Shown here piece after piece: positions 43,803-53,354 of a DNA stretch of 64,000 bases. Under the pieces are notes generated by a model. It saw only the letters and a list, made by a program, of their open reading frames with translations, did not search any database and was not told where the DNA came from. Within the stretch, counting starts at the first letter, position 1; each line of letters opens with the position of its first letter. Source of the stretch: CALGYY01 sp963678485 (GTDB taxonomy: Bacteria > Bacteroidota > Bacteroidia > Bacteroidales > CAIWKO01); NCBI GenBank assembly GCA_963678485.1, contig OY782882.1, forward strand, positions 4,464,001 to 4,528,000. The letters run 5' to 3'. The position numbers and the translations under genes are program-made.

Positions 43803-44567
43803 ATGTTTTTTGCCTTATCAAAAATTCTCGATTTTCTGTTATCGCCCATGATATGGATTATGCTGTTTTTCCTGTTGGGGATGATTCTTCACAAAAGAAA
43901 AATTTCACGAAAGTTATTGATTACAGCATTATGTATTTTTTTCATCTTCACCAATTCTTTTCTCACCGATGAAATGTTGAATCTGACAGAGCGTCCAATG
44001 GTGAAGTTAAATGATGGGGTTACTTATGAAGCAGGAATCGTGCTGGGTGGTGGCATGGTAACCATTGACCGTTCGATGGACCGTCTGATATTTCAGGAGA
44101 ATACCGACCGTATGTTGCAGGCTGTTCAATTATATAAAGAAGGACGGATTAAAAAAATCATATTATCCAGTGGTAGCGGAAGCATGGTGTTCAGGGATAT
44201 GTACGAAGGTGCGTTGCTACGACGGTTCCTGGTGCAAACCTGCATTCCGCCTCAGGATTTGCTGGTTGATTCTTCGTCGCGAAACACCAGAGAGAATGCA
44301 ATTAACACGGTTCAGCTGTTGAAGGATAGTGTGCCTCACGGACCGTATCTGCTAATAACCTCAGCCTTACATATGGAGCGCGCTCAGGCTTGTTTTAAAA
44401 AGCTTGGTTGCGAAACCACCGCATTTCCGGTCAGTAAGAAAGCCGGAGAACGCAGATGGGATCCTGGTTATCTCTTAATTCCGCAAGTTGAAAATTTAAG
44501 AGTGTGGGAGAAGCTTCTTCATGAATGGGTGGGCTCCATCATGTATAAAATAAATGGATATATTTGA
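43803..44567 (+). CDS. YdcF/ElyC-family (DUF218) membrane protein
   Basis: A 254-residue protein. Two N-terminal hydrophobic helices (about 10-60) precede a DUF218 domain with GIVLGGGMV (near 78), IILSSGSGS, then DSSSRNTRENAINTV and LLITSALHMERA. The SRNTxEN and SAxHMxRA motifs are the family signature. E. coli ElyC and SanA act in envelope integrity. The 3' end overlaps the next gene by 14 bp, indicating coupling. Confidence 0.85.
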   Translation: MFFALSKILDFLLSPMIWIMLFFLLGMILHKRKISRKLLITALCIFFIFTNSFLTDEMLNLTERPMVKLNDGVTYEAGIVLGGGMVTIDRSMDRLIFQENTDRMLQAVQLYKEGRIKKIILSSGSGSMVFRDMYEGALLRRFLVQTCIPPQDLLVDSSSRNTRENAINTVQLLKDSVPHGPYLLITSALHMERAQACFKKLGCETTAFPVSKKAGERRWDPGYLLIPQVENLRVWEKLLHEWVGSIMYKINGYI

Positions 44568-45831
44568 TACCTATTCTATGACTACTTTCTTTTTTGCAGT
44601 AATGATTGGTTTCGTGCTGCTCGAGTTCCTGATTGAACGTATACTTGATTTTCTCGATAGTCGCTATTGGTCAGCTGAACTTCCTGCTGAACTTGCAGGT
44701 ATTTATGATGCCGAGAAATACAAGAAGTCGCAGGAATATGAAAAGGTGCAAACGCGATTTGGAGTATTAACATCCGCATTCTCTTTAGTAATAATTTTAT
44801 GCATGCTGATCTTTGATGGCTTTGCCTGGGTATCAGGAATAGCAGGAGGTATCACTACTAATCCCATTCTTCAGGGACTGATATTTTTCGGAATCTTATA
44901 TTTTTCATCTGATTTGTTAGGTATTCCCTTTTCGCTGTACGCAACGTTCAACATAGAAGAGCGCTTTGGTTTTAATAAGACCACTGCATCGACCTTTATT
45001 TTAGATAAATTAAAAGGTTGGTTGCTGTTAATCATTCTTGGTGGTGGTTTGCTTAGCTTCGTCATTTGGGTTTTTCCTTTAACGGGAAAGTGGTTCTGGG
45101 TTATAGTGTGGGGAGTGCTGAGCTTGTTTTCACTTTTTATCAGCATGTTTTACTCACAGATTATTGTACCTTTATTTAATAAGCAGAAACCACTTGAAGA
45201 TGGACCACTGCGCGAAGCTGTTGAAGCCTTTAGCATCAAGACCGGTTTTAAGTTGAAAAATATTTATGTGATTGATGGTTCGAAGCGATCGAAAAAGGCG
45301 AATGCCTATTTCACGGGCCTTGGGGCAAAGAAGCGAATAGTTTTATATGATACGCTCATTTCAGAGCATAGCAACGAAGAGTTGGTGGCTGTGTTAGCAC
45401 ACGAGATAGGTCATTACAAAAAGAAACATACTATTACAGGATTGATTACTTCTGTTGCGACTACAGGACTGATGCTTTTTCTTTTTTCGGTGATGATCGA
45501 ACGTCCAGAATTATCCGCTGCTCTGGGGGCAAGTGAACCATCGTTCCACATGGGCTTGCTTGGATTTGGATTACTATATGGCCCGTTGTCACTAATCCTT
45601 GGGTTGATAGGAAATTCGATTTCACGTAAAAACGAATATGCTGCTGATCGTTTTGCAGCGGAGCATTACAGTGCGCTGCATTTACAAAATGCATTAAAGA
45701 AACTTTCGGTGGATAACCTTAGCAATCTTAGGCCACATCCGGCATCGGTGTTTTTTCATTACTCGCATCCACCCTTGTTGAAGCGACTGGCTGCATTAGA
45801 AAAGTGGTCAGCAAAAGAGAAACGTAATTAG
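44554..45831 (+). CDS. M48 family zinc metalloprotease, Ste24-like
   Basis: A 425-residue membrane protein. The N-terminal part has several helices and the Ste24-type cytoplasmic segment AEKYKKSQEYEKVQTRFG. The zinc site is HEIGH (283-287), with the third ligand glutamate in SRKNEYAADRFAAEHY. FNIEERFGFNKTTASTFILD is conserved in CAAX protease 1 homologues. In bacteria these are membrane quality-control proteases. Its TAG stop overlaps the TAA stop of the opposite gene by two bases. Confidence 0.93.
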   Translation: MDIFDTYSMTTFFFAVMIGFVLLEFLIERILDFLDSRYWSAELPAELAGIYDAEKYKKSQEYEKVQTRFGVLTSAFSLVIILCMLIFDGFAWVSGIAGGITTNPILQGLIFFGILYFSSDLLGIPFSLYATFNIEERFGFNKTTASTFILDKLKGWLLLIILGGGLLSFVIWVFPLTGKWFWVIVWGVLSLFSLFISMFYSQIIVPLFNKQKPLEDGPLREAVEAFSIKTGFKLKNIYVIDGSKRSKKANAYFTGLGAKKRIVLYDTLISEHSNEELVAVLAHEIGHYKKKHTITGLITSVATTGLMLFLFSVMIERPELSAALGASEPSFHMGLLGFGLLYGPLSLILGLIGNSISRKNEYAADRFAAEHYSALHLQNALKKLSVDNLSNLRPHPASVFFHYSHPPLLKRLAALEKWSAKEKRN

Positions 45832-47003
45832 CGGGGAATGGTCAAGGAATGTATTCCTGAAGTGTGATCATAAAACCGGATTCCAGCCGCAGTAGCAGGG
45901 AGCCAGCTAACAACGCCAAACTGGCTTATTGGAAGTGTTGACTGTACCTTGCTTTTTCCTCCAAGTTGAATGATAATATCAGCATACTCTGGCAGACGAT
46001 AGTAATATCCTCTGCCGTGTTCTTTCATTACCGATTTTTTAGTCACATAATCACTGATGGCCTGATTTCCTTCTTGCGATTGAATGATTAACACAGCCGC
46101 TTCCCCGTTCATATTAGAGGTATCAAGCACACCTTTCAAATTGGAGAATCGAAAAAGATTTACAGTGTCAGACTTCTTGTTTGCCTTTGGATAATAGGTG
46201 AAGTGATAGTTTAATGTATTGGTAAAGGTTAGTCCGGTAAACAATTTTTGATACTCGTTTTCCAGCTTTTCCAATTCCGAATTCATAAGGGTAAAGGTCT
46301 CTTTATCGTAATTGACTTCCTGATAACCACTAATAAGATTTAGGCGATTTTCCTTGACCTTCATAATAAAATCGGCAGCATCCTTTGCCTTTTGCTCAGG
46401 CGTTTTTTCAACGAGAGTGCGACGAAAAATCATCTTTTCAATCGTTGCTGTGTCAATATTAACACGCTCTATAATGGTATCTACATGTTCAAATAAATTC
46501 AGATCTGAGAAATATTTATATACATCGGGGTAAACATTACTTTCTTCGGGATGAAAAACGTCGCTGGGAAGGCTTTCGGTTTTTTGATCTTCACCAATAG
46601 TATTCAACAGCACACCTGATTCACTGAGCATCAATTGCAGGTTTTCCAGATTGCCGGGATTCTTCCCGCTCAGCTCAATAAAATATGTTTGATCGGGGTC
46701 AGCAATTGTAATGGGACGGATAATGATATCCGTAAGTTGGTAATTCGTGCTATTTTGATCGATTACATTAGATAAGCCAAGGTACTTGCTGGCAAATTCG
46801 GCATACGGTCCTTTAATCTTTTCCACTTTGGTGACAACCACATCAACCTGTATCACTGATTTTGATAATTTGTAAAAGACGCCCGGTTGTTCGGAGACTG
46901 TGGTTGCATTGTTCACTTTCACAACATTGAAGCGAGGACTGCTGCATGAAATAGAAAGCAGGGATAATACGAAGATAGCCAGAAGATATAATGGAGTTTT
47001 CAT
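45828..47003 (-). CDS. DUF4831 family lipoprotein
   Basis: A 391-residue protein with lipobox SISC (about C20). The mature chain matches DUF4831: GVFYKLSKSVIQVDVVVTKVEKIKGPYAEFASKYLGL (read in parts), then LTDIIIRPITIADPDQTYFIEL. The middle has an E/K-rich helix. The family is restricted to Bacteroidota and has no known function. It is convergent with the Ste24-like gene and divergent from an Rrf2 regulator. Confidence 0.85.
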   Translation of the reverse strand: MKTPLYLLAIFVLSLLSISCSSPRFNVVKVNNATTVSEQPGVFYKLSKSVIQVDVVVTKVEKIKGPYAEFASKYLGLSNVIDQNSTNYQLTDIIIRPITIADPDQTYFIELSGKNPGNLENLQLMLSESGVLLNTIGEDQKTESLPSDVFHPEESNVYPDVYKYFSDLNLFEHVDTIIERVNIDTATIEKMIFRRTLVEKTPEQKAKDAADFIMKVKENRLNLISGYQEVNYDKETFTLMNSELEKLENEYQKLFTGLTFTNTLNYHFTYYPKANKKSDTVNLFRFSNLKGVLDTSNMNGEAAVLIIQSQEGNQAISDYVTKKSVMKEHGRGYYYRLPEYADIIIQLGGKSKVQSTLPISQFGVVSWLPATAAGIRFYDHTSGIHSLTIPR

Positions 47004-47075
47004 GAATTCTTTTTTTGCAAAATTAATAAAAAGAGTGGGGGTAGGGACTAAAATTCATGTCATGAAAAAAAATTG

Positions 47076-47083
47076 TACTTTTG
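47076..47083 (+). promoter_or_regulatory. Promoter -7 box of the Rrf2 gene
   Basis: TACTTTTG matches TAnnTTTG. It lies 18 bp before the ATG at 47102, which rules out longer starts that would precede or overlap it. Confidence 0.5.
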
Positions 47084-47101
47084 AGCCGCTTATACTTCAC
47101 T

Positions 47102-47551
47102 ATGTTATCAAAGAAAACACAATATGCAATGGTTGCTATGGTGCGGCTCGCACGGGAATATCAGAACGGGCCGATACTAATTAGTGATATTGCAAAGAAC
47201 GAACGTATTCCCAAAAAATTCCTTGAGGTAATATTGCTCGAGTTAAAGAATCATGGTTTAGTCGCCAGTAAGAAGGGGAAGGGTGGTGGATATTATCTGA
47301 TTAAGCCACCGAGTGAAGTAAACCTTGCCGATATCATCCGATTGTTCGACGGAGCCATTGCGTTGATCTCATGCGTGGCTTATAAATATTATGAATCCTG
47401 TCATTTTTGTAAAGATGAGGAATGCTGCGGTATTCGTGCAGTTATCAAAGAAGTTAGGGATGAATCTGTTCGTATCCTCAAACAGAATAGCCTTGCTGAT
47501 ATTCTGACAAGGGAAGATGCTTTAAGAGAAGCCAAATCAAGCGAACAGTGA
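47102..47551 (+). CDS. Rrf2 family transcriptional regulator
   Basis: A 149-residue protein. The winged helix is MLSKKTQYAMVAMVRLAREY to SKKGKGGGYYLIKPP (1-65), with the recognition helix in ERIPKKFLEVILLELK. A cysteine cluster (SCVAYKYYESCHFCKDEECC) lies where IscR and NsrR hold a [2Fe-2S] or [4Fe-4S] cluster, so a redox- or iron-sensing role is plausible. No isc or cys genes are next to it, so targets are not clear. Confidence 0.87.
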   Translation: MLSKKTQYAMVAMVRLAREYQNGPILISDIAKNERIPKKFLEVILLELKNHGLVASKKGKGGGYYLIKPPSEVNLADIIRLFDGAIALISCVAYKYYESCHFCKDEECCGIRAVIKEVRDESVRILKQNSLADILTREDALREAKSSEQ

Positions 47552-47554
47552 CAA

Positions 47555-47587
47555 ATTCACGGGGTGACTTCAAGTCACCCCGTGAAT
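47555..47587. other. 33-nt near-perfect palindrome after the Rrf2 gene
   Basis: ATTCACGGGGTGACTT and AAGTCACCCCGTGAAT are exact complements separated by one C, giving a 14-bp or longer stem. It begins 3 bp after the Rrf2 stop. It has no T tract on either strand, so it may be a processed 3' hairpin or a protein site rather than a classic terminator. From 47588 to 47854 I see no gene; AGATGGA-G-TCCATCT at 47747-47761 is a further small palindrome. Confidence 0.6.
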
Positions 47588-47854
47588 GGAACTGTTACAG
47601 TAATTGAAAATGGGAGTGTCTTGTTATAAAGTACGCCTGTAACGTTTTCAGCGCGTCGCAGGTCCGTAGATTATACTACTAGACTCCTCCTAACAGCACT
47701 TCAGAGCCATGCAACCAGAATTTATTTTCAGCCACTGAGCTTATAGATGGAGTCCATCTAATTCCTTTTGTTGATTTTTTCCTGGTATTCCCTCAATTTT
47801 TCAAGAAAAATGATAAAGTTTTCAACATTCAGTCTACTAAAACGATAGAATAAG

Positions 47855-47862
47855 TATATTTG
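47855..47862 (+). promoter_or_regulatory. Promoter -7 box of the pst operon
   Basis: TATATTTG matches TAnnTTTG, 47 bp before the pstS ATG at 47910. A start at 47862 would fall inside the box, so the later ATG is favoured. Confidence 0.5.
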
Positions 47863-47909
47863 TGCCGAAAATGAATGAAAATTTTATTAACACATTAATT
47901 ATCAACTTT

Positions 47910-48890
47910 ATGACAAAAGCATTAAAATTATCAATTGCATGTTTATTTGCAGTAGTGATTGGATTTTTTGCAGTTTCCTGCGGTGGCGGACAAACTGACA
48001 AGAAGGCTGATGCTACCAAAGAATTAAAGGGAAGCATTAGTGTTTCCGGAGCTTTTGCCTTGTATCCAATGGCGAGTAAATGGGCAGAAGAATTTCAGAA
48101 ATTACATCCTGGAGTAAGCATCAATATTTCGGCCGGCGGCGCTGGAAAAGGCATGGCTGATGTGCTTGCAGGAATGGTTGATATGGCAATGTTTTCACGT
48201 GAAGTGAACAAAGAGGAAATTGCTAAGGGCGCATGGTTTATTGCTGTCTCAAGAGATGCTGTTTTACCTACGATTAGTGCAAAGAACCCAATGTTGGCCG
48301 AATTGCAAAAGAAGGGTATGACCAAACAGCAGTTTACAGATATTTTTATCAACGAAAAAATTACTAGTTGGAAGCAGGTTTACAAAACTGGAAACGCTGG
48401 TAAAATCAACGTTTACAACCGTTCAGATGCTTGTGGTGCTGCAGAAATGTGGGCTAAATATCTTGGTGGTGCTCAGGAAGACCTTGCTGGTGTTGGCGTT
48501 TTTGGAGATCCGGGAATTGCCAGTGCTGTTAAAAATGATGTGCTTGGAATTGGGTTCAATAATCTCAACTATGCATATGATGTAAATACTCGTAAGAAAT
48601 ATGATGGATTAGAGATTATTCCCATCGACATCAACGACAATGGTAAAATCGACAGCACCGAGCAGGTGTATGGAAGTCTCGATAATTTAATGACCGCAAT
48701 TCGTGATGGTGTTTATCCTTCACCTCCCGCGCGCGATCTTTATTTTATCAGCAAAGGCAAACCACAAAATGAAATCGTGATTGCTTTCCTGAAGTGGATT
48801 ATGACTGATGGACAAAAGTTCGTTGATGAAGCAGGATATGTTCAGCTAAAGGAAAATCAAATAGCTGCTGAATTAAAGAAATTAGACTAG
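47910..48890 (+). CDS. pstS: Phosphate ABC transporter, substrate-binding lipoprotein PstS
   Basis: A 326-residue protein from MTKALKLSIA, with lipobox VSC (about C24). GSISVSGAFALYPMASKWAEEF opens the fold. The phosphate-binding loops are GAGKGMADVLAG and FSREVNKEE, then YNRSDACGAAEMWAKYL. It captures phosphate in the periplasm for PstCAB. It is the first gene of an operon with pstC, pstA and pstB. Confidence 0.93.
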   Translation: MTKALKLSIACLFAVVIGFFAVSCGGGQTDKKADATKELKGSISVSGAFALYPMASKWAEEFQKLHPGVSINISAGGAGKGMADVLAGMVDMAMFSREVNKEEIAKGAWFIAVSRDAVLPTISAKNPMLAELQKKGMTKQQFTDIFINEKITSWKQVYKTGNAGKINVYNRSDACGAAEMWAKYLGGAQEDLAGVGVFGDPGIASAVKNDVLGIGFNNLNYAYDVNTRKKYDGLEIIPIDINDNGKIDSTEQVYGSLDNLMTAIRDGVYPSPPARDLYFISKGKPQNEIVIAFLKWIMTDGQKFVDEAGYVQLKENQIAAELKKLD

Positions 48891-48902
48891 TATTCAATAA
48901 CG

Positions 48903-49790
48903 ATGAAATTTAACCTTAGTGATAAGGCGAACACGGGCTGGATGGTTTTCTGTCTGGCCCTTGTGGTCGCCCTGCCATTTTTATTGGGCATAGGACTTTA
49001 TTTAAAGTCTCAGGCAGTACTTAGCGATAGCAGTTTTTCCGAAGTAATTTTTTCCACAGAATGGAAACCGTTACAAGGAAAGTTTGGCTTTCTCCCGTTT
49101 ATAATGGGTTCGCTGTACGTTACCCTGTTAGCCCTGGCGATTGCCACACCATTATGTTTATTGTCGGCCATCTATCTCACCCAATATGCCCGCAAGAATA
49201 TGTTACGTTTCATGCAACCTGTTATCGACATTCTTGCTGGAATTCCTTCGGTGGTTTATGGGGTTTGGGGTATCATTGTCATTGTGCCTTGGGTATCGCA
49301 CACCATTGCACCAATGATGGGATTGGAGTCGTCGGGATATACCTTGCTCAGTGGAGCCATTGTGCTTGCTGTCATGATCATTCCTTTTATTATGAATATT
49401 ATGATTGAAGTATTGCGTTCTATTCCCGAAGAGCTTGCCGAATCCTCAATGGCGTTGGGAGCAACTCGTTGGCAGACTGTACGGAAAGTCTTATTACGCA
49501 AGGCTTTTCCCGGACTAATTTCGTCAATCGTTTTTGGATTAAGTCGTGCGTTTGGAGAAACCATCGCCGTACTTATGGTCATTGGAAATGTAGCCAAGGT
49601 TCCTGAATCCCTTATTGATCCTGCATATCCGCTACCTGCACTCATTGCAAACAATTACGGCGAAATGTTATCCATACCATTATATGACTCAGCATTGATG
49701 CTTGCTGCTTTATTATTGTTTGTGATTGTGTTGGTGTTTAATCTTGCCTCACGACTAACTATTGCACGTTTTGAATTCAAACATGTATAA
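48903..49790 (+). CDS. pstC: Phosphate ABC transporter permease PstC
   Basis: A 295-residue inner-membrane protein with about six helices. FIMGSLYVTLLALAIATPLCL begins the permease core. The coupling helix EAA motif is EELAESSMALGATRWQTVRKVLL. GIPSVVYGVWGI is a Pst permease signature. It lies 12 bp after pstS and overlaps the start of pstA. Confidence 0.95.
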   Translation: MKFNLSDKANTGWMVFCLALVVALPFLLGIGLYLKSQAVLSDSSFSEVIFSTEWKPLQGKFGFLPFIMGSLYVTLLALAIATPLCLLSAIYLTQYARKNMLRFMQPVIDILAGIPSVVYGVWGIIVIVPWVSHTIAPMMGLESSGYTLLSGAIVLAVMIIPFIMNIMIEVLRSIPEELAESSMALGATRWQTVRKVLLRKAFPGLISSIVFGLSRAFGETIAVLMVIGNVAKVPESLIDPAYPLPALIANNYGEMLSIPLYDSALMLAALLLFVIVLVFNLASRLTIARFEFKHV

Positions 49791-50649
49791 GATGAAGCGT
49801 ATTAAGTATATCGAAGAAAATATCATGGTTTGGTTGATGCGCTTTGCAGTCGTGTTGATTGCTGCTGTATTGCTGATGATTATCTTTAGCATTTTTTATC
49901 GCGGTTTTCCTGCGCTTTCATGGGAAATGATTTCTCAATCACCTAAAGGTGGATTTTATTATGGTAAGGAAGGCGGTGTATTGAATGCAATCATTGGTTC
50001 TTTGTATCTGGCTATTGGAGCGACTTTGCTGGCGCTCATGGTTGGATTGCCTGTTGCACTTTTTATGAATGTGTATGCCCGTCGCAGAAAGCGTTTCGTT
50101 CACGCTATTCGCTTTTTTCTTGATTTGTTATGGGGGGTTCCATCCATTGTTTATGGTGCATTTGGCTTTTCGCTGATGATCATGGTAGGTATGAAAACAT
50201 CATTGATTGCGGGGATTATCACCGTTGCTCTCTTTATCTTACCAATTATGATAAGAGCGATGGACGAAGTGCTGCAATCGGTGTCATCAGGCTTATTTGA
50301 AGCATCACTTTCGCTCGGAGCCACGCGCACACAAACGGCCTACAAAGTATTTTTGCGGCAATGTCTTCCCGGTGTTGTCACAGCTATACTTTTATCTTTC
50401 GGCAGGGCCATTGGTGATGCTGCAGCAGTACTCTTTACAACAGGCTATACCGATCATATTCCCACATCACCCGATCAACCTGCAGCAACCTTACCCTTGG
50501 CCATCTTTTTTCAGTTAAGCAGTCCGATTCCTGAAGTGCAGGATCGTGCATATGCTGCCGCTGTGATACTCACCATAATTGTATTGATCATTAGCATTAC
50601 CGCACGGATACTGTCAAAGCGCTTCGACAAACACCGTATTAAATTCTAA
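49783..50649 (+). CDS. pstA: Phosphate ABC transporter permease PstA
   Basis: A 288-residue permease. The start MYKMKRIKYI overlaps the end of pstC by 8 bp; the next ATG (49792) is equally plausible. LLWGVPSIVYGAFGFSLM and the EAA loop GLFEASLSLGATRTQTAYKVFL are conserved. It pairs with PstC to form the membrane channel. Confidence 0.95.
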   Translation: MYKMKRIKYIEENIMVWLMRFAVVLIAAVLLMIIFSIFYRGFPALSWEMISQSPKGGFYYGKEGGVLNAIIGSLYLAIGATLLALMVGLPVALFMNVYARRRKRFVHAIRFFLDLLWGVPSIVYGAFGFSLMIMVGMKTSLIAGIITVALFILPIMIRAMDEVLQSVSSGLFEASLSLGATRTQTAYKVFLRQCLPGVVTAILLSFGRAIGDAAAVLFTTGYTDHIPTSPDQPAATLPLAIFFQLSSPIPEVQDRAYAAAVILTIIVLIISITARILSKRFDKHRIKF

Positions 50650-50656
50650 GAATAGC

Positions 50657-51412
50657 ATGGATTCTAAAATTGAAATAAGAGACCTTAATCTTTGGTTCGA
50701 AAAACAACAGGTGTTGAAGGATATCAATGTTTCTTTTCCTGCCAATCAGATTACCGTGATCCTTGGACCTTCTGGCTGTGGCAAGACAACGCTATTGCGC
50801 TGTTTGAACCGACTGACGGATTTGCACGAAGGAGTAGAAATAAAAGGTAGTATCACTCTGAATGGCGAAGATATTTTACATACCAAATCAGACATCACCG
50901 ATATCAGAAAAAAAATGGGTTTGTTATCTCAACGCCCATATCCTTTGCCAATGAGCATCTTTGATAATGTTGCTTATGGTATGAAGATCCATGGTATGCG
51001 AAATAAAAAGGAATTGAAGGTTCGGGTGCAAAAATATCTTGAGCAGGCAAATCTTTGGGCAGAAGTGAAAGATCGTCTGCACGAACCGGCAGGTCGCTTA
51101 TCCATCGGTCAGCAGCAACGACTTTGTCTCGCACGCGGACTTGCAGTGGAGCCTGAGATTATTCTTGCCGATGAACCCACTTCCGCGCTTGATCCCATAT
51201 CGAGCAAAAGTATAGAAGAGCAATTCGTGTTGCTAAAAAAAGATTATACGATCGTTATGGTGACACATATTCTGCGTCAGGCGCGAAGGATTGCCGACCA
51301 TGTAATCTTTTTGTACATGGGCGAAGTGGTGGAGCAGGGCCCGGCTGCAGAGCTGTTTGCTCATCCCAAAGAAGAAAAAACTAAAATGTATTTCGAAGGT
51401 TTATTTAATTAA
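50657..51412 (+). CDS. pstB: Phosphate ABC transporter ATP-binding protein PstB
   Basis: A 251-residue ATPase. Walker A is GPSGCGKTT (36-44). The signature is LSIGQQQRL, with I in place of the usual G. Walker B is IILADEPTSALD. The switch histidine is in VMVTHILRQARR. It powers PstSCA. No phoU follows, unlike the usual pst operon; a porin gene starts 12 bp later. Confidence 0.95.
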   Translation: MDSKIEIRDLNLWFEKQQVLKDINVSFPANQITVILGPSGCGKTTLLRCLNRLTDLHEGVEIKGSITLNGEDILHTKSDITDIRKKMGLLSQRPYPLPMSIFDNVAYGMKIHGMRNKKELKVRVQKYLEQANLWAEVKDRLHEPAGRLSIGQQQRLCLARGLAVEPEIILADEPTSALDPISSKSIEEQFVLLKKDYTIVMVTHILRQARRIADHVIFLYMGEVVEQGPAAELFAHPKEEKTKMYFEGLFN

Positions 51413-51424
51413 TATATTACAAAA

Positions 51425-52696
51425 ATGATTAAAAAGAATATTCTATTGACCTTATTATTGGTCTGTATTGGATTGTCAGCAAGTGCACAATTTACCATTG
51501 GAGGAGAATTTCGTCCCCGTTACGAATATCGCAATGGCTATAAAAAGTTGCCTGAACACGGCACTGTTCCTGCAAATCTGGTTACTCAGCGTACACGCTT
51601 GAATTTAGACTGGAAAGGGAAGATGCTACGTACCAGAATAAGCTTGCAAGATGTTCGCGTATGGGGTGATGAGCCTATGAAAAAGGACATCGCCGGTTTT
51701 GGATTATATGAAGGATGGGTGGAACTAGGCGTTTGTGATAGTCTCACCATAAAGGCCGGACGTCAGGAATTGGTGTACGACAATCAGCGACTCTTGAGCA
51801 ACAACAATTGGGGGGCAAAAGGAGTAACGCATGAAGCTTTGTTATTACAATACAAAAATAAAGGTTGGTCACTTGATGTTGCCGGTGCCTTCAATCAATC
51901 CCGCGACACCACCTTCAGCACAGATTACAATGCTTCATTGGCAAACTATAAAGCGCTTGGCTTTGTAATATTATCAAAGAAAGTAGGTAAATTCAAATTT
52001 ACAGGAGTGTCGATAACCGACGGGTATCAAAAGAAAAATACAAAAAACACCTTATATGTAAAAACCACCAATGGTGCCATTGTAGGAATGCAGGCAGGTA
52101 TGATGAACGTTGCATTAAGGGGATTTTATCAGAGCGGACAAAGTGAAACGGGTGCATGGACGAATGCATATTATGGAGGATTAGACATTACTGGAAAGAT
52201 TACCGATAACTTTTCAGCAACCCTTGGCGGTGAATGGCAATCAGGTCAGGATTCCACGAACAAGACTGATCTCCACGTGAGAAATTTCAACACTTTATAT
52301 GGCAGTAATCATTCATTCAATGGATATATGGATTATTTTACCAAGCCGGCTGATACAAAGAACGCAGGATTAATGGATGTATATTTAAAACTGGACAGCA
52401 AATTCTGCAAGAAACATAAGCTACAGGCCAATTTCCATTATTTCAGTATCACAAATAAATTCCCAGATCATGCAAATGGTGGGAATCTCAACGCTTTTCT
52501 GGCAGCAGAAGCTGATTTGACCTACAAATGGAATATTATTAAGGAAGTTGAGCTGAATGTGGGTTATTCTGCGCTTGTTGGTAGCAAAACACTGGAATAT
52601 GTGGCTGGTGGCAATGCTGCGCATACAGCACATTGGGCATATGTGATGTTAATTGTTAAGCCAACATTTTTAGTATTCAACCAGTCAGCCAATTAA
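51425..52696 (+). CDS. Outer-membrane porin-like protein (alginate-export/phosphate-porin type)
   Basis: A 423-residue protein with a signal peptide ending LSASAQ. The rest is built of amphipathic strands, beginning FTIGGEFRPRYEYRNGYKKL and VTQRTRLNLDWKGKMLRTRISLQDVRVWGD (read in parts). This N-terminal pattern is that of the alginate-export-type porins. It ends in a hydrophobic strand (VMLIVKPTFLVF). The position 12 bp after pstB suggests it supplies phosphate across the outer membrane; this is inferred. Confidence 0.7.
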   Translation: MIKKNILLTLLLVCIGLSASAQFTIGGEFRPRYEYRNGYKKLPEHGTVPANLVTQRTRLNLDWKGKMLRTRISLQDVRVWGDEPMKKDIAGFGLYEGWVELGVCDSLTIKAGRQELVYDNQRLLSNNNWGAKGVTHEALLLQYKNKGWSLDVAGAFNQSRDTTFSTDYNASLANYKALGFVILSKKVGKFKFTGVSITDGYQKKNTKNTLYVKTTNGAIVGMQAGMMNVALRGFYQSGQSETGAWTNAYYGGLDITGKITDNFSATLGGEWQSGQDSTNKTDLHVRNFNTLYGSNHSFNGYMDYFTKPADTKNAGLMDVYLKLDSKFCKKHKLQANFHYFSITNKFPDHANGGNLNAFLAAEADLTYKWNIIKEVELNVGYSALVGSKTLEYVAGGNAAHTAHWAYVMLIVKPTFLVFNQSAN

Positions 52697-52750
52697 CCAG
52701 TTCTTGTTCATATAATTTCAGAAAATGAATTGCGATAAGGAAGTATTTGT

Positions 52751-52758
52751 TATTTTTG
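52751..52758 (+). promoter_or_regulatory. Promoter -7 box of the DUF6580 gene
   Basis: TATTTTTG matches TAnnTTTG, 22 bp before the ATG at 52781. No clear -33 element. Confidence 0.45.
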
Positions 52759-52780
52759 CGCTGGTAAATATTAAAAATGA

Positions 52781-53338
52781 ATGGAAATGAACAGTAAAAC
52801 TTTATCACCGCGCTTTTGGGTAGTTCTGAGTATGATTTTAACCGCAGCTGCTTTTCGCTTAATTCCGCATTGGCCGAATGTTACGCCAATTGCAGCCATG
52901 GCATTATTTGGTGGAGCATATTTAGGTCGTAAATATTTAGCCTTCCTTATTCCTATCGCTGCTATGTTGGTTAGTGATATTTTTCTGGGATTCCATACAT
53001 CTATGATTGCTGTTTACGCATCTTTTGCCGTAACCGTTGGTCTTGGAATTCTGATTTCACGCAAACCAGGCTTATTAAATGTTGCGCTGGCGTCAGTAGG
53101 TTCAACCATCTTATTCTTTTTGGTGACCAATTTTGCTTCCTGGATTGGAAGTCCGATGTATGCACAAACCTTTGGTGGACTCATGAGTAGTTACGCTGCA
53201 GGTCTTGTTTTCCTGAATGATGGAAATGGAATTTCATTCTTTATGAACAGTCTACTTGGAGATCTCTTTTTCAATACCGTATTGTTTGGTGCCTTTTTTC
53301 TGGCTTCCATCAAATTCCCGGTATTATCGAGAGTTTAA
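52781..53338 (+). CDS. DUF6580 family membrane protein
   Basis: A 185-residue protein with about five hydrophobic helices. AAFRLIPHWPNVTPIAAMALFGGAY, FLIPIAAMLVSDIFLGFHTSM and TNFASWIGSPMYAQTFGGL are typical of the family. It resembles substrate-binding (S) components of ECF vitamin transporters in size and layout, but a substrate cannot be given. An ATG two codons later is also possible. It has its own promoter and terminator. Confidence 0.8.
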   Translation: MEMNSKTLSPRFWVVLSMILTAAAFRLIPHWPNVTPIAAMALFGGAYLGRKYLAFLIPIAAMLVSDIFLGFHTSMIAVYASFAVTVGLGILISRKPGLLNVALASVGSTILFFLVTNFASWIGSPMYAQTFGGLMSSYAAGLVFLNDGNGISFFMNSLLGDLFFNTVLFGAFFLASIKFPVLSRV

Positions 53339-53354
53339 GTCTAAACGATATTCT

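Noticed and set aside
47630..47720. tRNA or small structured RNA before the pst operon
   Set aside because: No cloverleaf or T-loop GTTCGA motif can be drawn; only scattered short pairings.
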